Source: an uncultured Corynebacterium sp.
Lineage (GTDB): Bacteria; Actinomycetota; Actinomycetes; Mycobacteriales; Mycobacteriaceae
Length of the DNA stretch: 64,000 nt
Reading direction: 5' to 3'
Assembly: GCF_946998835.1 (NCBI RefSeq)
Contig: NZ_CAMQAZ010000006.1
Span: 1-64,000 of the forward strand
Made by a program: the position numbers and the translations under genes. Below the pieces are notes generated by a model, which had not been told where the DNA came from, ran no database searches, and saw only the letters and a program-made list of their open reading frames with translations. Below, one piece after another: positions 26,516 through 34,800 of the stretch (its first letter is position 1; every line of letters starts with the position of its first letter).

Positions 26516-28429
26516 CTAGGTCGGATATTTGATGTACCCGGTCAGTGATGACCCGAATGCATCCCATTTGAAATCGGGGTTCGCCGGAACTCCGGTATGG
26601 TCTCTCTTCCCGTCCTGAATACGCATTGGCTTCATGATGGAGGTATTCCCATGCTCAGGTGCCCAGAACACAATCTCCGAGGCCCCCTCTTTGATGGCTG
26701 GTTGAACCTGCATATAGATGCCCGGGACCGCCCCCTGGAGCCACAATGAGGCGTTGCCGTAGTACTCCTTGCACGCAAAGAAATTAGGTCGGAAAGGAAG
26801 ATTTGTGATACGCAGCGGCCCTCCGCCAGAACTAGGGTTCGTTCCCCAAACAATTCGGAAAAATAGCTCACAAAAACCTCTGTCCCAGCGGTATCGGTAG
26901 ATTTGCTGGCCCCCAGCACCTAGGTTAATGGAGCCGTTATCACGGATACGGCAGGAGCCGGTCGACCATAAAGGATGTTCGTAATCTTTTCCGGGTGGGC
27001 CTACCGGCCCCTGCGGCCCCATCGGGCCACGCGGCCCCGCCTCCCCAGGGTCGCCCTTCGGGATACGGAGATTCAGCACCGGCGCGGCGGAGGAACCGGT
27101 GATAGTCGCGTCCGCCCTGGAATCGGCCTGCACAGAACCAATAGTGAAATGCGGGGTTACACCGTCCGCCCCAGCAGCACCAGTCGGACCAGCAGCACCA
27201 GTCGGACCAGCCGGGCCGGTATCACCCTTCGGTAGCACCAGGTTCAGCGAGTACAGCCCCGATTGGTTCGTCAGCGTAGCCGAAGGGTTCTCGCCCTTGG
27301 ATACAACACCTATTTTCAACTGTGGGGACACGCCCGCCGGTCCAGCGTCTCCAGGCTCACCCTTCGGCCCTGCGTCACCCTGCGGTCCCTGCGGACCTTG
27401 CGGCCCCGCCTGCCCAGGTTGCCCCGGTTCCCCTCTATCCCCCTTGGGTCCAGGGTCGCCCTTCTCCCCCGGGGCACCCTTCGGGCCGTGCGGTCCACGA
27501 ATCAGGCCGACATCTACCCACTCCGTGCCAGCCCACACATGCAAATGACCATCGACGATGTAACCATCACCCCGCGCCGCGCCTGAAGGCAATTCGCCAG
27601 TCGTCTGTACGGTGCCCTGAATATTCACCGAGGTGCCGTCCTTACCCGGCTCACCAGTATCACCCTTCGGCCCCGGCACACCCTGCGGCCCCGGGTCGCC
27701 GGTAGCGCCCCGCGCACCAGTCGCCCCTTGCGGCCCCGGCACACCCTGCAAACCACGCGGGCCTTCCGGCCCCTGCTCCCCACGCAGAGACTCAAGCCAC
27801 TGTGTAGGGGTGCCTACAAACCCGTCTTCAACAGCGATTTGGTAAGCGGATTTACCGGCGTTTCCCGCTGTCCGTTTTGCTTCTTCCGCCGCGTCTAACG
27901 CAATCTTCGCCGCCGCCGATGCGATACCGTTGTAGCCAATCAGCTGGTCTTTCAGCAACTCAATACCGGCTTCAAGTTTCACCACAGCCGTGTCGGCAAG
28001 CTCGCGCGTGTTGTCGCGCAGATTCACAGCCTCGGTGAGAATCGTTGACAGCTCTGGCCATTCAACACTGAGTTCACGCGTCGACGCTAAATCGACGCCA
28101 ACGATCATTGTCAGCGTTGTTTCTGTCGCGCGGAGCCCAAAAATCCGCTCACCCGGAAGTGTCGTCGCAGCGCGCTCAATCAGATTCCAGACCTCGGCCA
28201 TGGTGGGGAAGTACTCGCTGGCAGCTGGTTCTTCCACTAGCCCTACAATGTCGACGAAGTTGCGGACAACGAAATCTGCCCAGAAATCACTCCATCGGAT
28301 AACCATCGTCTCACCACGGCGGAGATAGGTCGTGGAGATAAGTCCGCGAATCCGGACAGTCTCACCGACCTTAGGCAGATGATAATAGTCGCTGATTTTC
28401 GGTGTGTTTTGAATATTCGGGCTGGTCAC
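26516..28429 (-). CDS. Collagen-like phage tail fibre
   Basis: A 637-residue fibre. Residues 20-65 form a small domain (VRIRGLISTTYLRRGETMVIR), 130-200 a helical trimerisation-like part, then four Gly-X-Y blocks at 217-267, 312-368, 402-425 and 459-482, about 52 triplets in all, separated by short beta domains. The C-terminal 155 residues look like a receptor-binding head (DRGFCELFFRIVWG, GYIKYPT). Gly-X-Y runs should fold as a collagen triple helix, making a long thin fibre. The repeats make this gene prone to length variation. Host receptor unknown. Confidence 0.88.
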   Translation of the reverse strand: MTSPNIQNTPKISDYYHLPKVGETVRIRGLISTTYLRRGETMVIRWSDFWADFVVRNFVDIVGLVEEPAASEYFPTMAEVWNLIERAATTLPGERIFGLRATETTLTMIVGVDLASTRELSVEWPELSTILTEAVNLRDNTRELADTAVVKLEAGIELLKDQLIGYNGIASAAAKIALDAAEEAKRTAGNAGKSAYQIAVEDGFVGTPTQWLESLRGEQGPEGPRGLQGVPGPQGATGARGATGDPGPQGVPGPKGDTGEPGKDGTSVNIQGTVQTTGELPSGAARGDGYIVDGHLHVWAGTEWVDVGLIRGPHGPKGAPGEKGDPGPKGDRGEPGQPGQAGPQGPQGPQGDAGPKGEPGDAGPAGVSPQLKIGVVSKGENPSATLTNQSGLYSLNLVLPKGDTGPAGPTGAAGPTGAAGADGVTPHFTIGSVQADSRADATITGSSAAPVLNLRIPKGDPGEAGPRGPMGPQGPVGPPGKDYEHPLWSTGSCRIRDNGSINLGAGGQQIYRYRWDRGFCELFFRIVWGTNPSSGGGPLRITNLPFRPNFFACKEYYGNASLWLQGAVPGIYMQVQPAIKEGASEIVFWAPEHGNTSIMKPMRIQDGKRDHTGVPANPDFKWDAFGSSLTGYIKYPT

Positions 28430-28489
28430 AATGCGCCCCCTAGATAGATTCGTTGAGTGTTCTACCTGGCAGGTTATGGGCTGCGGGTG

Positions 28490-29143
28490 CTATACCGGCT
28501 GGGGGAAAGCCCTTAATTGGATCGTGTTAGAGAAGATTTGCATCTCCGCAATGTACCCAGTGATGGTTGAAGGCATCCACCAATCGTGAGCTGTGATTAG
28601 AGATGCTCGGAACCGGACATCGAGAGATTGTCCTGCCCCTACACGAATCGGGTCGAGAGTCAGCGTTGACTCTGGCTGTGATGCCCGATAGTGAGCCTGG
28701 TTTGGTTTGCCATCAGTGAATCCAGTCCAGATTCCGCCGCCCCATTCCGTGTTCCACACCTTCGTGGGGTCAGGGTCTGCAGCCATGACATTCTTGGGCG
28801 AGTCGTAGCCAACCGCGGTGGTATATCGTTCTCGGATGAACGCAAAATTTGGGGCAGACAGCACCATTGTGCGACGCTGACGCTGGATCTGGACCTCAAC
28901 GTCCACGGGGATACCGTAGTCGTTCTTCCAGTGGACACGCTGGTCAATCATAGTTTTCATCGAATGCGACACATTGTCCCACTCCTCAGGCGGGAACACC
29001 CGATTCGGCATCGCCGCCTGAAACGGCCCATCGCCGGTGGACTCGACGCGGGAACGCGCGACAATCCGGCTAAACGCAGTTCGGTCAAGCCCGAGAATGC
29101 CGCCGTTGGTTGTGAACTGCGAGGTGGTGCATTGGGTAGCCAT
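28490..29143 (-). CDS. Phage minor tail protein
   Basis: A 217-residue protein with no recognised enzyme motif, composed mostly of beta-type sequence (VDVEVQIQRQRRTMVLSAPNF, STLTLDPIRVGAGQSLDVRFRASL). Its start overlaps the preceding stop as TAATG, so it is translated with the tail-tip operon. A structural role in the tail tip is inferred from position. Confidence 0.7.
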   Translation of the reverse strand: MATQCTTSQFTTNGGILGLDRTAFSRIVARSRVESTGDGPFQAAMPNRVFPPEEWDNVSHSMKTMIDQRVHWKNDYGIPVDVEVQIQRQRRTMVLSAPNFAFIRERYTTAVGYDSPKNVMAADPDPTKVWNTEWGGGIWTGFTDGKPNQAHYRASQPESTLTLDPIRVGAGQSLDVRFRASLITAHDWWMPSTITGYIAEMQIFSNTIQLRAFPQPV

Positions 29144-29361
29144 TACTCGGTCTCCATTCCCTTGTGAATCTCATCGGCGTTAGCGATGATTCTGCGCCGA
29201 CCCGTAGGGATGTGGTCGGCTACTAGGTCACCGGTGTGCTCGGACACGTGGATGGACCATGTGCCGAGGATTACCTGGCGTGGGTGCTCTAAGCGGCGCA
29301 AGCGACGGTCAACGTCGCGTGCCCACTCTGCGTCGCTGTGAGGAGTCTTGCCAAGGGTCAT
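29143..29361 (-). CDS. Small phage tail-operon protein
   Basis: A 72-residue protein (HSDAEWARDVDRRLRRLEHPRQ then a short beta-rich part LGTWSIHVSEHTGDLVADHI). It overlaps both neighbours by 1-4 nt. Proteins of this kind are common between tail hub and fibre genes in actinophages; function unknown. Confidence 0.75.
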   Translation of the reverse strand: MTLGKTPHSDAEWARDVDRRLRRLEHPRQVILGTWSIHVSEHTGDLVADHIPTGRRRIIANADEIHKGMETE

Positions 29362-30503
29362 GCTGGTGGCCTTCCGACTTCTTCGGTTTCTTGCTTTTCG
29401 CCGGAACCAGCGCCGGAGAAGTTCTTTGATGCGAGTTCCTTTTCCCAGGGGGAGCGCATGTCGATTTTCGCCGGGTCCGGCATACTTGTCACCTCATTTG
29501 TGACCTTCGTCTCAGTTAGGGTGACTTTAATCTGTTCTCCCTTATCCCCAACTCGGACCTTCACCGACTTAATTGCCATCACCGACGCCACATTCACGCC
29601 AGTCACCGTAGACGCCACCGGCACCTTCACCCCAGGGACAAGCTCATCAACCTGCACCGGAGCCGTTGGCAACAGCTGTGAATCGCCAGGGATTACCAGA
29701 CGCCGTGGCGTGACGGCAGACTCCTTCACTCGCCGCTCCGCCTGCTGCTGGCACTCCTCCTCACGGACAGCACCGTCAGCTTTTTCAATCGACTGCACCA
29801 ATCCCAACGGGGAGTCCTCCCGGAACTGCCCCCATACGCCCTTGCCCTTGACATGGCAGTCGGTGACGACATCTGAGCCGTCCTTAATCACAGTGAACTC
29901 GCCCGAGAGATCCTTATCTGACAATTGCGCCGTCGTGTACTGCCCCGGCAGCGGGCCAATAATCAATGTGCCGGCATTAATCGTCCATACAAGTCCTTGC
30001 TCAACTAGGTCATCGATAACCTCATCGACCATGCACTCGGCAGGAGTGTACGCCGCGTTAACCCAGATGCGGGACTCGTAGGTGACCATGTTTTCGACCA
30101 TGGAGCAGGCATCTGCGAAGCCGCATGAATCCTCCACGTGAGTCCGCATGATTTGTGTCGCATCATGCTGCTGCCAGAGTCGGTGCAGGGGCACGCGGCG
30201 GTGCTTGAAGAACTTCGCGCCGTCAGCGGCCTCAACTTCGACTATTCCTGCTTTCGCTGTTGTTGAAATGACGATGCCGAACCATACCAGTTCGCCGTTG
30301 CGGTAGATTCCCATTGTGTGAGCCCACGGCTCGAGCCCATTAATCACTGCGTCCGGCGCGGCGATCGTTACTGACGCCTTCGACATTTCATTGAGCTCAC
30401 GCGCCCAGTCCACATCAATCAATGCGCCTTCGGGGGACTGCCAGAACATACGCTCGGCATGCCAGTCACCAAAAACAACCGCATAATCACCACTGCCCAG
30501 CAT
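29358..30503 (-). CDS. Phage tail hub/minor tail protein, Gp37-like
   Basis: A 381-residue protein resembling the Gp37-like (ReqiPepy6 type) minor tail proteins of actinophages: DWHAERMFWQSPEGALIDVDWARELNEMSKASVTIAAPDAVINGLEPWAHTMGIYRNGELVWFGIV at the start and an extended beta-rich body. It follows the distal-tail protein gene with TAATG overlap. It probably forms part of the tail hub below the tape measure. Confidence 0.75.
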   Translation of the reverse strand: MLGSGDYAVVFGDWHAERMFWQSPEGALIDVDWARELNEMSKASVTIAAPDAVINGLEPWAHTMGIYRNGELVWFGIVISTTAKAGIVEVEAADGAKFFKHRRVPLHRLWQQHDATQIMRTHVEDSCGFADACSMVENMVTYESRIWVNAAYTPAECMVDEVIDDLVEQGLVWTINAGTLIIGPLPGQYTTAQLSDKDLSGEFTVIKDGSDVVTDCHVKGKGVWGQFREDSPLGLVQSIEKADGAVREEECQQQAERRVKESAVTPRRLVIPGDSQLLPTAPVQVDELVPGVKVPVASTVTGVNVASVMAIKSVKVRVGDKGEQIKVTLTETKVTNEVTSMPDPAKIDMRSPWEKELASKNFSGAGSGEKQETEEVGRPPA

Positions 30504-31801
30504 TATGCTCTCCTCGTCACAGCATCAACATCAACCTTCATGCCTGAGTGCACGGTCCGTTCGACATCAATCAGCAAGGTGTATTCGCGACCGCATCGAA
30601 GCACAGGGGGCCGCCATGGACCGCCGAAACGACCGGTCACGAGATGGGACGCGTCCAATGACAAACCATCGGAAGTCACGGCTGTCGCCAGGCCTGTTAC
30701 CGCGTCCAGGGTGAGACGAGCTCCGGCGGGGATATATCCAATCATGGCTTCGCCAACCGTGGAGCAGGCGATACTCTGCTCTGCGTCCGGTGGTCCCTCC
30801 ACCCACTGGATACGAACATTGCGCTCTTCCTGCGGGCCAGTACGAATCGTGACTGTCGGCATCGCTTCGCCCCACTGGGGTAGGCGTCCGGCTTCCAGCA
30901 CCCATGTGAGCCTGCGGGTTTCGAACGTGGTGCAGCCTGCGACAACGGCGGGAGTCACAGGGCGAGGGATCGACACCGCAGGTTTCGCTAGAGGGTCAGT
31001 GAGCACTGTTTTCTGGGTCGAGCAAATTGATGGGCACGAACCGTCCGACCCAGCGTTTTCAAACCTCACAGTGTCGTTAACACCCCAGATTGGCTGCAAA
31101 TCGCTCACAAGTCGGGTCGGTAGTGACCACACCCACGGCACAGCAGCTGTGAGCTCAAATGACACACGTGTCATCGTGGCCTGACGGTTCTCTGCGGACC
31201 ACACTCCAAACCGCTCGTCAACCTTTAGCGGCTCAGTTAGCGCAACCTGTGACATCATCCTCGACTCTGCGTTACCAAGCTTCGCGACATTCTCCGCAGT
31301 CAGACTGCCATCGGTTTTCGGGGCAGACTGCAAGAACAAAAGTTGACGGGCCTTCTCCACGTCGCCACACAAATCGTTGCGGAGAACACCTGCGAGCCAC
31401 CCTAAGCCATACTCGAGCCCAGCCGGAGTGCCGCCGATTACCAGTGCCTCAATCGCCATCTTCCGTGGCGGGGTACGAGTCACGCCGAACCCGCCACCGA
31501 TGCGCGTGGCGTGAATAACATCGCGGTCTAGCGGCGCAGAATCAGCGCCGTCAATCGACATGATCCACACCCCGGCGAACTCAGCCGACGCCGGGTCGCG
31601 GGGGTCATACCATGGGCAATCTGCATCCTCCCATGGCGACAGGTAGTCAGTGGCGCGCCCCTGCCACCTCCATAGATCGTCCCACCCGTCGTTTGTCACG
31701 ATTTCCGCAGTGCCGTTGCGGACTCCTCGGAGCATGTATCGCACGCATCGGGAGGTGTTAGCTATCTCGGTTTGTCCGAGCTGCAGCCAACCTCTGAACA
31801 T
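30503..31801 (-). CDS. Phage distal tail/minor tail protein
   Basis: A 432-residue protein immediately after the tape-measure gene, the position of Dit-type distal tail proteins. It has nine scattered cysteines and beta-rich sequence such as MTRVSFELTAAVPWVWSLPTRL. The start ATG 31801 has GGGAGG upstream. It likely connects tail tube to hub; the family is assigned by order and composition only. Confidence 0.75.
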   Translation of the reverse strand: MFRGWLQLGQTEIANTSRCVRYMLRGVRNGTAEIVTNDGWDDLWRWQGRATDYLSPWEDADCPWYDPRDPASAEFAGVWIMSIDGADSAPLDRDVIHATRIGGGFGVTRTPPRKMAIEALVIGGTPAGLEYGLGWLAGVLRNDLCGDVEKARQLLFLQSAPKTDGSLTAENVAKLGNAESRMMSQVALTEPLKVDERFGVWSAENRQATMTRVSFELTAAVPWVWSLPTRLVSDLQPIWGVNDTVRFENAGSDGSCPSICSTQKTVLTDPLAKPAVSIPRPVTPAVVAGCTTFETRRLTWVLEAGRLPQWGEAMPTVTIRTGPQEERNVRIQWVEGPPDAEQSIACSTVGEAMIGYIPAGARLTLDAVTGLATAVTSDGLSLDASHLVTGRFGGPWRPPVLRCGREYTLLIDVERTVHSGMKVDVDAVTRRA

Positions 31802-31814
31802 TTTTCCTCCCGGG

Positions 31815-34800
31815 TTACATAAGCGCCATGAGGCGGTTTTCTACCTCGTCCGCCGTGCGCTGCGGGTCAGTGGCGACGATGTTTTGGGTAACAATAATTT
31901 GCCGTGTGGTTCGTGGTTGACCATATTGGTCGGTGGTGCCACGAGATGACGTGACCTCCGGCAACGTAATACCCCCGTCGAGCCAATCAACTAGGCGGTC
32001 AAACGATGTAGTCTGCTCCGGGCTGAGGACCCGCTCCGGCTTAAATGCTGTCTTGTGGAAAATGCCCTGTCCAACTCCCATAAGCCCGCCGTGCTCATAG
32101 CCACCGGCTCGGCCGTACCCTGCAGGCAGAGAACCATAGGTGCGCATGGTGTACCGCATAGACGCGGCGATATTCGCCTTCGGGTCCCAAATATCATTCG
32201 GGAAACGAGGGTCACGGTGCGCCGCGAACGTGCTACCAATAACCTGCATAAGCCCCTTCGAAGGGTCGCCCCTCCTCGCGTTAATGTCCCAGTTGTTGAT
32301 AGCGCGTGGGTTACCGCCCGACTCCTGATTCATACGCTTTAGCGTGATACCGAGCCACGATGCGGGGTGCCCATACAGCCGCAACAGTTGCGAAACCAAG
32401 GGTGCCCATCGCTGCACACCTGTTCCGCCCGGGTCCGCCGACGACTCCGCCATTTTCTTATCAATCATGGCGCGGGCCTTAGAGTCCATCGCCTTATCAA
32501 CCGCGCTCGGTAAAGTGTTGATAATTCCCGGTTTGCCAGCCCAACTACGCAGCGCCGTTTGAGTACGGTCGCGGAAAGGTTTCACCGCCTCCGCAATCAT
32601 CTCGCCCATCGACACGCCGGAACCCATACCCGGCACGAACCTACCGCCGTCGACGACGCGGAGGTGGTGGTGCTGGTTGAAATACGAGTCCGTAGCACCG
32701 ACAGCACCGGCACCGAACTTCACCCTGGACGGGGAACCACCCGACTCAACATTCACCGCGGGGATACCCTCAACACCGCCGATTGTGCCAGCAGTGTGCC
32801 CACCACCGGGGCCGCCATTTCTGATACCTACGGAGAAACCAGCGGACAAACCACGCGCCCACGCGCCCCGCTGCCCAGCCGGGAAATTACCCGTAGCCCA
32901 CTGGCGGGCACCGTTACCGCCCAGAATCACATCCGCGATACCAGACATGTAACCCGAGCAGTCAGTACCGCCCGCGCCGTGTGCCGAGCCACCAAACACA
33001 TAGGGTCGGCCGCTACGGGAACGCGCCCAGTTATAGCCGCGCAAAAGGTCACGCCACGCCGGAGAACCCTTCACAATGCCACCACCCGCATAACGGGAGG
33101 CGATTTGCTTAAACGTGTGGTCATTCAGCATTTCCCGCTGCTGTTTCGTGGACCGCAGACTATTCGGGGTCGCAGACACCGCACCGGAGTTCATCGCGTC
33201 TAGATTCTGAACCCCGATTTTGTCCACGGCCTTAGCCGTCATAACGTACTCACCGTTCGACAACAGGGCAGGAATTTTATCGTCCGTCGGCCCACCCGGC
33301 CCAGACACAAAACCACCGGTCGCGAACCGCAGCGGATACGGTGCCATCTTCTTCGTGCCAATCAGTTCCGACACGCTATTCCACATACCGACCAGGCCGT
33401 TATTGAAAACAGTGCCAATCGTGAAGCGGACCGGTGCTGCTGTGAGCTCTCGGATACGAGCCCAGGCCGAACCGATGGAATTAACCGCCCAGGTAAACGA
33501 GTTCGTCACCCACTGGAGTGAATTTACGATGGTGGTAAACACCGGAGTTACACCAGTGCTCAGAGCCCAGAAGAGCATCTGCACAAAGTAGGACAGCCCA
33601 GCTCGGATAGGCCCGGCTATCTGCCCCCATACCGTGGTCGCCATCATCGTCGCTGATTGACCAGTTGCCAACATAGTAGGGGTGATAACACCCGCCTGCG
33701 TATTTGCCATCCCCGCCGCCATACTCATAAATGCGGGCAGGGCAACCCCACCTGTCTGCGCTGCGACGGTGTTCGCAAACCCGATGGTTGCGCCATCGAG
33801 CATTCCGAACATTGGAATCAGCGTGCCCGTTGCCGTCGAATCTATCTGTGATGCGGCCGACTCGAACGAATACGGCGTAGACGATGCCATGTCTGGGGCG
33901 GTTACAGACATGGCAGGCAGGGGCGGCGATACCCGGGGAGCGACGTCTACCGCGTTAGTGGTGACGTTCGCGTTAACATTCACTCTGGCGGTCGTTGAGG
34001 ACGCAGCCGCCATTTCTGCTGCTGCAGCGGTCACTGCCGGCTGCATAGCCTGGATACCAGCAACCATGCCCTCACCAACGTTATGGCCGATAGCCTGGAA
34101 CTCGCGCGACGGCGAGTGGATACCAAGGGCGTTCTTGGCTGCTGAGATTGCTTTTCCTGCGAACCCCGTGACAGTACTAATAAGTGTGCTGATCATAGAG
34201 TTGATGCCGTTGATCATGCCTTGCACAATCTGGCGTCCAGCGTTGACAAGCCAGGTTCCAGCATCGGAGACAGCGCCGATAACCTTGTTTTTCCACCCGG
34301 TGATAGTGTCCTTCACGCGGTTGAACCCATTGATGACTGATTGAACCATCGGGGCCACATATTGTGAATAAAGGTTGGAGCATGCTTGGCCGAACTCGTT
34401 AACCTTGCCGCGCACCCAGTCCATCGCAGAGCTGATGCCAGATCGAACCCAGTCAAATGCGGCAATAACACCATTGACAACCGGCATGATTACCAAGTTG
34501 TAGACCAGCTGCACGCCTTGCCACAGGAAGTTCCACCCGGTTGCAATCCACCCGAAAATGATTTGCAGACCGTCCCACATTGCTTGGAATACCCATACAA
34601 TGCCGTCAACTATTGGCTGGCCGACTGCCTGCCACGCAATCTGCAGCCAGCCCCAGAGCTCATTCCACGCCCCGACGAGCGAGTCCCACCCGGCCTTCAG
34701 CCAACCGACGAAGGTATCGAACGCCATGGTGATCCAGTCCACGACTGGCTGCCCGTAGGTATCCCAGCTGGATTGCAACCATTGCCATACCGCGTCCCAG

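Noticed and set aside
27000..27790. CRISPR-like repeats
   Set aside because: The repetition is Gly-X-Y coding triplets in one open frame, with no constant repeat-spacer pattern. No CRISPR array or cas gene was seen anywhere.
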